Part shown: one piece after another, positions 1 through 10,928 of the stretch | Position numbering within the stretch: the first letter of the stretch is position 1 | Layout of the letters: each line of letters starts with the position of its first letter | Assembly: GCA_023078555.1 (NCBI GenBank) | Contig: CM041199.1 | Span: 3,592,513 to 3,656,512, forward strand | DNA: 64,000 bases | Source: Ulva prolifera | Lineage: Eukaryota; Chlorophyta; Ulvophyceae; Ulvales; Ulvaceae | Direction: 5' to 3' | The notes under the pieces: generated by a model | What the model was told of the DNA's origin: nothing | Seen by the model: only the letters and a program-made list of their open reading frames with translations | Databases searched by the model: none | Program-made: the position numbers and the translations under genes

Positions 1-3000
1 CACGTGTTGTGGACGCGGAAATCGTGGTGCATGAAGACCGATCGCTGTTGGCTGTTGAACTGAGGGCTGCCGAGCCCTGGGCTTCACCTGCTCTGTGTGG
101 GTATGCTTGTGGCGGTGAATGCTGCTTGGCATGGCCGCCGCGTGAGCCTGCAATAGGCACGACAGTGGATGCATCGAATGCGTCGCCGGTTTGCCATCGT
201 TCCGAAGTGTGATGGGAGGTTGCGCTAGTGGCCACGATCACATGGGATTGTTCTGCGTTTGGGGGGCTGATGGGTTGCGTGAGCATGCGACGCCTGCAGT
301 GCCGTCAGGTCTCCGATTTGTCCTGGGGACACGCAGGCTAGGCCCGGCAGTGTGGAAATCCAGAACACTACTAACTCGAATCGATCGTGTTGGCGCAACT
401 TACACAGACGTCTGATGAGGCCCTCTGGCAAGGCTGAAACATGTCGTGTCTGTGATTGCCATGTAACCATGGTGCAGCACCAAACTGTATCCTTCTGATT
501 TACTTTGCACCTCAGGTGATCAGTTTTCACATATCGGGACATTGTATGGCAGAGCAACTAAACAAACAAACACACAGCAATGAACGGAACCAACACGAGT
601 ATTTTACCTCAGGGGGTACACTGCCTGACACCATGTGATCATCCAGTCCTGCCATGCATGCCAGGGCTAGATGCTGTCACAGAGCACTGGTGGGTACTGT
701 CATGGACACACATTACAAGAGCCCAAGCCATTGCATGGCAGAGGACCACAAATCCATGCAGTCATACTGCAAGGCACTGCAGCCTCAGGCCATGGGTGTG
801 CTGTCATGGAGACACACCAGCATATGCTCTGCGACTGTGGATGTACACTGAGGATGTCAGCATGCATAGGTCAGTGCTGACTGGTAGTTGCGAATGCATA
901 CAGGCTGTGCTGATTCGATTGAGAGTCATTCAGTGTATATGCATGCCCAGCATGAGGTATGAGCACAAGCTGTGAACAGCCAGGCTGACAGGTGGGTGGG
1001 AGTGTGTGGGCAGGTGTGACAATAGCAGTTCCTCACTGCTGATAGAGGGGAGGCGCACCTGACATGGAGGACTGGAGCGCTGAGTGGGGCTCATGCTTTG
1101 CCCAGCTGGATGCAGGGAGCTCGTAGCTATGAGAGCTGCCGGCGGTGTGCTGGGCGCCTGCAGGCCTCTGCTTGCTGCCATTTTTGGCTGCAAGCTGGAA
1201 GTGCGAAGATGCTGAGGCAAGCGAGGCGCTGGAGGAGCTCTTGCCGTCAGCTGTGGGCACGTGTGGCTGGGGAACAGAGTGAGCGGGCTGGTTTGGGTGC
1301 CCTGGATCGCGAGCAACTGGCGTAGTTGAGGGCCTCATGTAGGAGACCGAGGGGCGAGGCGCTGCATCTGGAATCTGTGCTGCTCTGCTGAGGCCGTGGT
1401 GCGGTGCGGCCGTAGGCAGCTTGTCAGATGCTTGGCTCGATGGGGCGTTGGTCTGGTTTGAAGCGGGCTCAGGCCTACGCGAGCGAGCAGTGTCCTGCTG
1501 ACTGCCAGGAGCCCAGGTCGAGATGGTGTCGTCTCCCATCAGGGCGTGTGAGTAAACACTCTCGACGTGGAAGGACGATGGGAGCGTGTCTTCGCCTGTC
1601 AAGGGTTCAAGCACTGGCTCAGCCAGCTGCTCAGGCCCGGCTGGATGGTCGCCAGACCCACGCTGGCCGTGGGATGGTTGACAACGAAAGTGATGTGAGG
1701 ATCTGTGGTCATCAGGACCACGGAGGCTTGGGCTGAGATGTTGCATGGCGTGCCTTGGCAATGTTGTCATGTTTTCGCGGGTTTGAAGGGCACGCTCAGG
1801 TTCGTGAACGCGCTGCCCACGGAGATGGAGGTCGCCTACGAAGGAAACACCCTTGCAGTCTCGTACTGGAGAGATCAGCTGATCTAAGTCTGCTGATAGA
1901 TGGACTGCGGGCGGGCCTTGGGCTGTAACACCTTGTCGCACTGGGCTACTGCGTCCCCGAGGGCTCAGAAGTTCCCCATGCGCGTTTGACCAGAATGAAG
2001 AGGACGAAACGAGCGGGTGGCCTGAATATGCTGAGTCTTGTTTGATCCATGCATTCCAGGCGTTGGACAGGGACTCCTCCGGCGGGCCTGCAAGCGCGTC
2101 TCAACGTAACGGCTTCCATCATCAGCGCTTACGTGTGCCAGCAGTATGCAGTCACCAAACAACTCTGAGACTAGTTCAGGAGGTTCATGTCATTACCTGT
2201 CTGACCCAGCGCAGTTTCGCTTTCACGGAGCCAAGTCTTGCTCGACACAGGTCGCAGTTCGTCAGGCGTGCTTCTAGCAGACAGGTCGTCCATGCTGGCA
2301 CTATTTGCTGAACAAGTGTTGTGAAACATAATGGACTTTCGTTCAATCGCTCTTACATTCGATGCACTGCTCAGCCGGGGCACAGAATTCGTGACGTCAA
2401 TGCCTGGGCATGACTGTGCAAAGCCCTACCTCGAATCCCGCCCTGCCACCTAAGCAAGACCTCATCGCAACAGGCGTTTGCGTACACAATCAAGAGTCAA
2501 GTGCATACATTCCGCATGTGTGCGGGCGCCACGGGCGCGCGGTGCGCTTCCCTCGCGCACATGCATATGCGCGTTGAACTTGCAAAGCAGAAGCCGAGCT
2601 GGTTTGATCAGTGGGCATAAATCATGACACAGCCGAGGCGGTACCCCCATGATCCCTCGAACAAATCAGCCATCAACGGCCACTATGAACAAGTCGGGCG
2701 TCACATCGGCCGCAATTCCGTGTCACCGTGCTTCTCCGGATGGATTCAGCACCGGTCTGCTGACGGACGCCAACCGCTAGACTCAGTGAACACTTGAACT
2801 CACGCGCCGTGACCCTGCAGCTGGGGTTCGTAGCCTCGGTGGTATGGTTCGCGGACCAAGTCATGCCGGACGTCTGCTGACGTCAGCTGCAAGCTGGTCG
2901 TCCAGCTCGTCGTCGTCCGGCCAGGCCAGCAGAGAGCACAACTCTCAGGTGCAGAGACAACGCATGTGGCCAGCGTGGGTGCTCACGTTGCGTGGGTGTG

Positions 3001-4079
3001 TTGGTGTGTGCTGCGTGGGGCTGGTTGCATGGGTGTTCGATTCCCCTGGTTGTTGCTCGCCTTGTCACACAATGCATGCATATGCGCCAAATGCTTCAGC
3101 TGAACTGTTCCACGAAGTCGCAGACATGCCTTCACGTGTGATATGTCGCCGTACGTATATGCGTCGCTCGGTAACACATCGATACTGCACCTCACTCGCA
3201 AGCTGCCCCCAAAAAAAAATGACGTAGAGCAAGCCCAGGACAGTGCCCGCCACCGTGACGATTGTGCACCACCATGCCTGTGCATACATCATGATCATGG
3301 CAGGGGCGCGGGCGCATTGCACGCGCCAGCCGGCTACAATACATGCCACAGGCAGGCTGTTACCGAACGCTATGTATACCGTGCAGCTGTGAATTCGCGA
3401 AGCGCTCCACGTGCAATTCGTCTTGTCTGGAATTCGAATGCCATTCATCGTCGGACAGCATCCATCAGATGCCAAGGTCGTGCAGGGGTGATTATGGCCA
3501 CACAGTGCACTGCAGTGCGCACGTTACACGCATATGCATGCGTGTCACGGGGTGGCCACATGCAAGCCATATGACATGTACATGCACAGCGAAAGAAATG
3601 GCTTAGCTTAGCGCTTGGACTATGGACGATTGCACGGACGGCAATCGGATGCATCGTAAAACACCTTTTCTGTTTGCTTTGGAAGAGCGCGAGAAGCTTG
3701 TGGAATTTTATGAGAGACTCTTATAAGAGACTCGGAGTTTGCGGAGCTCGGATGCATATAAGAAAAAAAAAAGCTAAAACAAAATCCGGTAACTCGAAAA
3801 CGAAAAGCCGTTCCATCAGGCACACCGCAGACGTGCATGATTCTGCATCACCCGCAACGCAGTTCTACCCGTGGGTTCGAGGTCCTCGCGATCGATCACG
3901 GCATCTGCAGCTGCCTGGCGTGCACGATTGCGTTCACAGCGAGCTCATCATGCATACCACGAGTTCTGCAGGCACTCCATGCATGCCAGCCGAACCCCGA
4001 CCTGTTGTTTCAGAGATGGGATGTGGTACGTGAATGCCTGCAGTGCACTGATCACATGTTGGGGGATGCGGGTATGGGT
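1..4079. other. Repeat-rich stretch without a clear gene
   Basis: No protein family is recognisable on either strand. The longest open frame is a 302-codon minus-strand frame (1033-1941), rich in Ser, Pro and His, with no motif and a non-ATG first codon. A fragment at about 2985-3070 (GT-rich, with CCCCTGGTTGTTGCTCGCC) is a partial copy of the repeat block found at 4080-4600 and 14560-15290. CATG/TGCATGCA words are frequent, as in the other intergenic parts of the window. Confidence 0.5.
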
Positions 4080-4141
4080 TCAACAAAGTTTGCGGGTGGG
4101 CGGGGTGGTGTGCAGGGGCTGGGCGGGGTGGGTTGTGCTGG

Positions 4142-4179
<38 letters not shown>

Positions 4180-4600
4180 CTCCCCGGGGCGGGGGTTGTT
4201 GTAGGGGTAGGGGTTTTGCTGTTTCTTTGCTCAGCTGCCTTGGCTGCGTTTGCTTTCTTTCGCGGCTCTTGCGCCTTGCTGGTGGGCGGGGTGCAGGTGT
4301 GGGTGTGCCTGTGGGTGTTGGGTGGGATGCTTAAGCATCCCTCAAGCTTTTGTGCCAGTGTGTGTGTGGGTGTGTGTGTTCGCGATCGTGTGTGTGGCTG
4401 TGCGGCTGTGGCCGGCGCGAGTGCTGGCGGTGCGGTGCGTGGGTGTGTTGCCAGTGGTGTGTGCGGTGCTGCATGCGAATGCGCGTGTGGCTTGTTCAAG
4501 TTGTACACATGTGTGCGGTTCGAAGGGGATCCCCTGGTTGTTGCCCGCGGTGCGCATGCATATGCTACCTGCCTTGCTGCCTTTGTCCTTGTAACATCAT
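4080..4600. repeat. GT-rich dispersed repeat block, copy 1
   Basis: This block shares a long ordered series of phrases with 14560-15290: GGGCTGGGC, GGGGGTTGTTGT, GCTGGTGGGCGGGGT, GGCTGTGGCCGGCGCG, TTCCCCTGGTT-like, and an end in TTTGTCCTTGTAACA. A 35-base G run (4145-4179) sits where copy 2 has a shorter GC-rich stretch. The ends are not clean enough to name an element class. Open frames inside are low-complexity and are not proposed as genes. Confidence 0.6.
4145..4179. repeat. Poly-G run, 35 bases
   Basis: An uninterrupted homopolymer inside the dispersed repeat block. Similar runs occur at 16311-16342 (C), 19702-19737 (C), 29051-29075 (C), 30879-30904 (G) and 52559-52585 (G). Exact lengths should be treated with caution because homopolymers are error-prone in sequencing. 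Confidence 0.9.
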
Positions 4601-4887
4601 GATGTGCACATGTGACCGGTATACATATGCCACTGGCATATGTATACCGGTCACATGGTATATGGTATATGTGAACCGCATCCTGGTGGCACCAGGATGC
4701 GGTTCGCCACGCAGATGTGCCGCACACAATCTCCATGCACTAGTACTGCTGTAGTACTGTGGTGCAGCTATCTCGAGATAAAAACTGAAACCGACTCTCA
4801 TCCGAATCAACTGCAATAGCTATCTCGAGATGCGTTCGGCGCGCCCACGACAGCGGGACGTGTGTTACAAGGACAAAGGCAGCAAGG
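4572..4887. repeat. Foldback cluster: nested palindromes between inverted 25-mers
   Basis: A 25-base segment at 4572-4596 is the exact reverse complement of 4863-4887 (the outer arms begin CCTTGCTGCC and end GGCAGCAAGG). Between them lie two near-perfect palindromes. One is at 4609-4657, with 24-base arms around a single C. The other is at 4673-4705, with 16-base arms around a single G. A smaller AGTACT...AGTACT repeat and two copies of GCTATCTCGAGAT follow. No coding frame is involved. Confidence 0.85.
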
Positions 4888-6213
4888 CGGGCAGCACCGC
4901 GAAAGTAGCAAGCAGACGACAGCGGGACGTGTGCACGTACGTGTGGGACACCATTGCATTGTCGCGCGCCTGTCCATCCCAGACAGCGATGCCACACACG
5001 ATGTATGCACGCCACGCGTATCCTGACTACTACTACTACTGCAGCCATCGCTACGCGCCTGATTGTCAGCTGTGTTCACGCCCTGAATCGGCTTCATGGG
5101 TACTTGACTTGTCTCGATACGCATCTCGTCAAGCATGTGTTACAGCGGCTTCTGACGGGTTTCGGCATGCTTTCTAATGGTCTGTGGTCCCATCCCGATT
5201 GCCGGCAGCATGGTGACCGGTCGGTCAAATTTTCATGATCATAAGAGCAAATGTGTAGCCAGCACCACGCGTACGCTGTGGCAAGGTGCACCGGTATGCG
5301 GCATGTACTGGATCTTGACAATATTGTCGTGACTTGATTTGGAAGCACGTGCACATCGCCGCAGCAATCGCGACAGCTTGCACATGATGCGAATTGAGAT
5401 GGCGCACATGCATATATGCACATGTTATGTGTACACACCAACGCTAGAGCTAGTTAACGGCATCAGCGCCCTGTCACTCCTGATCGGCCCAGTCGAGATA
5501 GCTTACGCGTTCAGACGGTGATGCTGACTTGAAACATCAGTTAAGTATACTATAGATGCATGTGATGCTGCAGCGCTCTGAAGCGCGTCCAGCTGGGCAG
5601 TCAGCGCACTCCAGGTGGGCCGCCCCGACATCGCTGCGAACTCGAAGGCACCGGCCACACTTGAAGCAGCACCGGGGTGAGCCAGCGCCGGCTCGTGGGT
5701 CCAAGGCCCGCCGCGTCCTTGACTCTTTGCATTCCCTTGGTAGATGTGAGAATTGAGCTTCGGGTCGAATGTGACCATGACGCCTCCGCCGGTGGCCATG
5801 GACAGCTTGCAAGGCGAGCTTGCTATGCAGGGATGACGGTTCACCTGGGCATCGCCATCCCCAACACCGCCGCATCATCCCCGCTCGAGAGCGCGGAGTG
5901 CAGTACCATGGAGATGTGCAATCGGCCGCTGCATGCGCATGAGGTGCCGTAAGTCCGTCCGATATGTCACATACCTCTCATGCGGCGAAGGTCCACCATA
6001 CGGAGTTTCAGTGTTTGTTTTCTCCAGTTCACTCTTTTGTAATTCCCAAATGTAGCTATGCATAAAATGTGTTGCAAGGACAAAACCAGAGGCAGGTCGC
6101 ACGGCAGGACACAACTTGAAACAGGGGCACCACACATGCAATTGCTTGCAAGCAGCAGCCGGAATTCGACACGGACCGACCCACCTGGCCTGTACGTGTG
6201 TGGGTGCGTGTGC
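4888..6213. other. Intergenic, one possible minus-strand exon
   Basis: No gene is recognised. The minus strand from about 5799 down to 5503 reads through an ATG (MATGGGVMVTFDP...) for about 98 codons. Its composition resembles a protein rather than noise, with Ala/Ser/Pro-rich helical stretches. There is no family match and no supporting neighbour exon. The direct repeat ACGACAGCGGGACGTGTG occurs at 4849-4866 and 4915-4932. Confidence 0.3.
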
Positions 6214-6221
6214 CTGTGCAG

Positions 6222-6323
6222 CAGTGTTGGGTCGCTTTGCAGCATTTTCAGGGCTGCCACCCAAAAATTAGACCTCAATATTCGGAATTGTTCTATGTGA
6301 TCGGGCCCGATGACCCAACACCG
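6222..6323 (-). mobile_element. 102-bp hAT-type MITE, copy a
   Basis: The terminal inverted repeat is CAGTGTTGGGTC...GACCCAACACCG. An 8-bp target duplication CTGTGCAG lies at 6214-6221 and 6324-6331. The interior (GCTTTGCAGCATTTTCAGGG..., ...TATGTGATCGGGCCCGAT) matches copies at 19379, 29949 and 31732, in reverse orientation to those. An 8-bp duplication with CAGTG ends is typical of the hAT superfamily. It has no coding capacity, so it is non-autonomous. Confidence 0.9.
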
Positions 6324-6331
6324 CTGTGCAG

Positions 6332-7540
6332 ATGCGCAGGCGTGGGGCCATCGATGATCTTGCTGTGCTCGGGAGCCGTGGTCGAATTCGGCGTGGGCCG
6401 GCGTCCGCTGTGATGTGTGTGCTTGTGCGTTGCCCCTGCGGTGCGACCGGCCGGCCTCTCCGCCTTTGTCGCTGTATCACACACACCTGTACCTGTACGC
6501 CGCACCCTAACACCCCTGCGCCAACACCCAACGCCGGCCACATGCATGAAACGTGTAGCCACCTCTGTGGAGAAGTGTTGACCAGCACGAGTGGCTGCTG
6601 CCATGCGTACACACGCATGCAGATCTGCAGTCGCGATGGATTGCCCACCGGGCCTTAGAGTTGCTTGTGCTAGAGTCAGCGTCGATTCGCGCCTCTGGCC
6701 ATGCATGCAGCCCCACGTGCCCCATGGGTGGCCACCCGCTTGCAGTGCTTGCAGCTGTCCCAGTCACCGTGTCGACCGCATGCCCCAATACCTCTAGAGG
6801 CCTCGCAATTGGCCATGCATGCAGCAGCCCCTCAATCCCTTGCAGCCATGCAACCGTGGTGAATACAGATTCTGAGTCAGCTGATTCACCAGTCCACACC
6901 CAGTGTCCACACGGGCCACCTCAGCAGCATGGCGTTCAGCGAATCCCAGCGTGCAGCAAAACGGGGGGCCCGGCACAATTAGTGTGCAGGGCATGCGATC
7001 GATAGCCGCGCTAGCGTGTGTCGGGTGCAGCCACGCCTCTGCTATTCACGCCAACCTGAGGTTCCCGACCCTCAGCCCCCAGCCACGCCGACGATGGTTT
7101 CAGCGACATCAACTCTGTCAATGTGCTACAACTGAGAATCAGCATCGCATGATGATCAGCATCGAATGATCATACTCCAGAAACCACTACATAGTTCATG
7201 CGGTCTCTACCACAGCCACCCCGCGGTGTGGAGTGTAGGTCCACGATGAGATGGCCGGGCTGTCGCCACGTGGCGCAATACGTGGCGCCCCCACGGACAT
7301 CCCGTATTGTGAACGGACAAGGCCATATGCAGGTCCCCTTCACCAAACACATTTCTGCTGTGCTCACATATGACTTCTACCAACACTGGCTCGACGCCTA
7401 GCACATGTGTTCATGTGTGGCTCGACGTTGCCACCTGGCACACGGCCTGACCACACATGCATAGCCTGCCCAGCCATTCACTGCGCACACCGCCGCACAA
7501 ATGAATAACCTATCAAATATCTCAGAATAAAATAGTTGTT
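6332..7540. other. Intergenic, nothing recognised
   Basis: Open frames on both strands are short and show no conserved motif. CATGCATG words and short CA/TG-rich segments dominate. Confidence 0.5.
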
Positions 7541-7622
7541 CGATGACGATGAGATTCGAACTCACGCGGGCAGAGCCCATGAACTTAGCAGGCTCACTCC
7601 TTAACCACTCGGACACGCCATC
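7541..7622 (-). tRNA. tRNA-Ser(GCT)
   Basis: Read on the minus strand, the gene folds as a class II tRNA. The acceptor GATGGCG pairs with CGTCATC (one G-U). The D-arm contains CCGAGTGGTTAAGG. The anticodon stem TGAGC/GTTCA encloses loop CTGCTAA, so the anticodon is GCT. A long variable arm (GGGCTCTGCCC) follows, then the T-arm TGAGTTCGAATCTCA. No intron is present. A TTTT run just past the 3' end (plus-strand AAAATA at 7528-7533) can serve as the RNA polymerase III terminator. Conventional 5'-to-3' gene order contrasts with the permuted tRNA 1 kb away. Confidence 0.93.
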
Positions 7623-8650
7623 TGTAGACGCTTTAATTCCTCACACTCATTGTGTCCCTGTGTCTGCATTGTCAGTATATCAACCCAAAAACGTATTCGC
7701 TGTGCAGAGAAGGCCACTTGCAATTTCTCCTTCGATATTGGTGTATTTATCTATCATGCCGCTGAGGCTGGTCACCCGTGGTGTGCCTTCTCTGCGCAGA
7801 GGCTGTGCAGAGGGTGCGCATACCACACACCTGCCATAAACCTGCCCCACACCGACGCCATACGCACCACATTTACAACACTGGCCGGAGGTAAGCTGCA
7901 TGAGCTCGGGTCATTGCATATGGCAGGGCAGCTGTTGACCAAGTGGACAGCAAGGCTATGCAGCCACACTATTACTGCCAGTGGTCAAGGGAGTGAGGCG
8001 GATGCTGGTTCAGGGCCATGAGCACCCGCACAGAGCGCACAGCGTGCATGCTTCAAGCGCTTAGTGCATGAGTGTGTATGCATGCATCATGTACAGGCTT
8101 CCAGGGGGGAGAAAGGTAAAGTAAAGTAAATCTAAATTTACTGAGCCGTATCCTATCGGACATTGACAACTCCGAATTAACGGGACCACATATGCCGAAG
8201 GGGTAAACCACCTGGAAACCCCCCTCAGACGACCGTACGCAACTCACAGGGCCTCCTCCTGTGCTAAGCGAGGTGGTCACGTGCGGTCGTTTCGATTCCC
8301 CAAAGCGCACGCAGAATCGAACCCACGACCTCCTGAAACGGAGGGGGTAGCTTTTAATCCGTCCTCAACCCATTGGACAAGGTCATCGATTGATGAGCAT
8401 TGATTAGCAGCAGGACCATCACTTTCAGGCAACACGGTGCTTCGTGATAAAGCGTTCATCACAACGCAGCGTAGTATGCGATTCCATGTGGACTGCTGTG
8501 GATGAAGCCCGTTGGCGCCGACATCTGCAATGCAGCAGTCCAAATTCGAACACAGGTCGGCGTCGAAATCACTCAAAATAGGTAGGTGTATATACTGCAA
8601 ATTTTGATACTGTAACATCGAGTGAGCTGATCTTCCCAGTTGCACTGGTT
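7623..8650. other. Intergenic with a tRNA-like relic
   Basis: No protein gene is recognised. The minus strand at about 8310-8392 looks partly like a tRNA (D-arm GTCC...GGAC, then GGTTCGATTC), but its T-stem does not pair and no acceptor match was found. It is treated as a relic rather than a gene. Confidence 0.4.
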
Positions 8651-8747
8651 ATCTGTTAGGCTTTGCCTGCGTAGGTTCGAATCCTATCAAGTGCGTACAT
8701 GGTACCCCTAGCACTTGTGCCCGAGCGGTTAAGGGGACAGACTAGAA
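8651..8747 (+). tRNA. Permuted tRNA-Ser(AGA): 3' half precedes 5' half
   Basis: The 3' half lies first (8651-8695): anticodon-stem strand TCTGT, variable arm AGGC-TTT-GCCT, T-arm GTAGGTTCGAATCCTAT, acceptor CAAGTGC and discriminator G. After a 15-nt spacer (8696-8710) comes the 5' half (8711-8747): acceptor GCACTTG, TG, D-arm CCC...GGG, then ACAGACTAGAA. Joined in tRNA order, the acceptor stem is a perfect 7 bp (GCACTTG/CAAGTGC) and the anticodon stem a perfect 5 bp (ACAGA/TCTGT). The loop is CTAGAAA, giving anticodon AGA. A TTTT run at 8763-8766 follows as a polymerase III stop. Permuted tRNAs mature through a circular RNA cut at a bulge-helix-bulge; I could not confirm that motif by eye. 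Confidence 0.88.
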
Positions 8748-8766
8748 TTAGACACCACTCCCTTTT

Positions 8767-10928
8767 GTATAATACCTCATTTGCGATATCTCTGCCTAAA
8801 GTCTGCCATCGTGCAGTTGCCGAGACGTGATGGAACAGCTGCCGGCAGCTGCAGTCATGGTGCCAGCCAGCAACCCTGAAAGCGCTGCAGCGAAGAACTG
8901 TCATGTAGCCTACTTGCAGCCGCTCCGGTTGCAGACAGAGTACACCTACAATCGCCGGCAGTGACCGTACTGGAACTTGCTAGCTCCGGGACCACATGGC
9001 TAAGGGGCCCGAGACCCCTGTTCGAAGAGCTTTTTTGTGCGGAACACACAATCTCCGAGATGTAATGGAGTTTAAAATTTGAGCGTTGTAAAATGTGAGT
9101 GTACCAGTGTATGTATTTAGTTACAAAGGACAGAGGCCGGGCATCGAGCCATTGCTAGGAATTCACACGCAAATCCACTCATTCACCAGTGTATGTAGCT
9201 ACAAAGGACAGAGGCCGGGCATCGAGCCGCCAGTGTATGTATGCATGATTACATAGCGTGTGCAGGCGCCCCCCTGCTGCTCACCAGGCCAGCCAGTGCA
9301 GGAGCCACTGCGGGGTTGCCGTGTGATGCTCGCTACGTGTGCTCCGCTCAGCGCATGGCACGGCATCGCTACTCTGGGGATCCTCACGGCTGCTTGCGCC
9401 TGTGGCCATGGCAACAACTGCCAGTGGCCAGTCCCAGGGCCTCGTCAGGTTGCCGGTGGATCAGCAACGACAATCGCCCTTGTGCGGTGCAATTGACACC
9501 GTGTCGAGCGGCGGGCCGACAGGTCGTGTTTGTTGATGTGTGTGTCGATCGTGTCATCACGCAGCAATGTGTTGCGTACCTGCGGGATGTGGTACAAGGG
9601 CACAGTCAGGTAGGTAGCACTGCCGGAGCCGCACAGAACATCCGCACACTGTTTGGTGGCGAGGACAGCATTCACGACTCGGAGGCAGGCAGCACCGTGG
9701 AAACAGTGAGCAGCTTAAGCACAGGCGCACCAACCTGGGACTCCGCACCCATGGGTCTGTAGGAGCCCCCACAGATGAAGCATCCCCGGCACTGAACACA
9801 ATGTTGTCATACAAAGACGAGTCAGAGAGGCAGGTCACACCCCTGGACACACACACACAAGGGGCATTGCACACGCCAAGCAACCGCCGGCACGCCACAC
9901 ATGTGCAGTCCGATACATACATCTGTACCGCCGACACCGCCCATGCATGCCAACACCCAACACAGGGGCACCCCACACGCCAAGCACTGTCGTGTATCTC
10001 CGAGATGCCTTTTGTTGGCTGCGCTGCGCCCGCGTCTCCTCGATCTCCGAGGAGCACTTTCCCTCCCTACACCTAGGTCCCTACAGCTGTTTCAACCAGG
10101 ACACGGGATGTCCGAGAAACAACTCTCAATGAGACACATACGACTGAAGTGCAGAGCACCTGCGATGTAGTGACGGGAAGTTGGCACAGGCGTAGCTACA
10201 GGCGCTGTGCATGCTGCAGGCGTAGCCACAGGCGCTGTGCTGGCGGTACCATCGCCTTGGCTACAGGCAGTGTCGAGGTGCCGCCGCGACACGGAACAGC
10301 TGGTCGAGGACGGCAGGCACGTGTGTATATCGGTGTACTGGCATGCATGATCTCAAGTCCACCGCGTTGCAGCGTTGTTGCGCGAGGAGATATCCAGATC
10401 GCTACCCACGCAGGAGGCTGCAGCTTGGTGTACATGGTGCCAAGCAGCCCGATACCATAATCCAGTACCACCTGTATATGTACATCTTCAACTACGATTT
10501 CTGATCGAGCGTCTCGAAAGCTAAGCTGCAATACAGTCCTTCAATCTAGATTGGCATGGCGAAATTCGGGACCACCTCGTCAGCATGGACAAGGACGCAA
10601 CCCGCCGGTATGCTCACGAATTTGAACCCACATGATATCGAAAATCGCGCTGGTTTTCCGTATCTAGTCTACTCATTCTCACAGAGCGCTCGCAGGCTCT
10701 GCGTGCGTGTCCCGACATCATGTTTGCACGTCAACGACAGTGTAGCGTGAAATGAGCATGATCCAGGAATCAGTTCGAATGCAATGCACTGTGAGAACGT
10801 TCCAACGTGCGCTTTGCGCTTGATCCGCGGCTACCTGTCGCAAGCCGGCTGCACGTACTTGACACGTCGGCAGCTCGCGGCAGTAGCAGCAGCGCCACGG
10901 CCATGGAGCCCTGGCGACAGCAATCAGC
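8767..10928. other. Intergenic, dispersed repeats only
   Basis: The module GTTACAAAGGACAGAGGCC, followed by GGGCATCGAGCC, occurs twice (about 9103-9150 and 9186-9228). A related, longer copy lies at 44816-44890. Tandem AGGCGTAGC/ACAGGCGCTGTGC words occur at 10186-10270. Upstream exons of the oxygenase gene may lie near 10860-10928, but none is convincing. Confidence 0.45.

Noticed and set aside
1033-1941. 302-codon minus-strand open frame
   Set aside because: Low-complexity Ser/Pro/His composition, a non-ATG first codon, no motif and no neighbouring exon with a matching splice site. It may be real, but I cannot support it as a gene.
8310-8392. tRNA-like sequence on the minus strand
   Set aside because: A D-arm (GTCC/GGAC) and GGTTCGATTC are visible, but the T-stem does not pair, no acceptor partner was found and the anticodon loop would be 15 bases. 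Best read as a relic.
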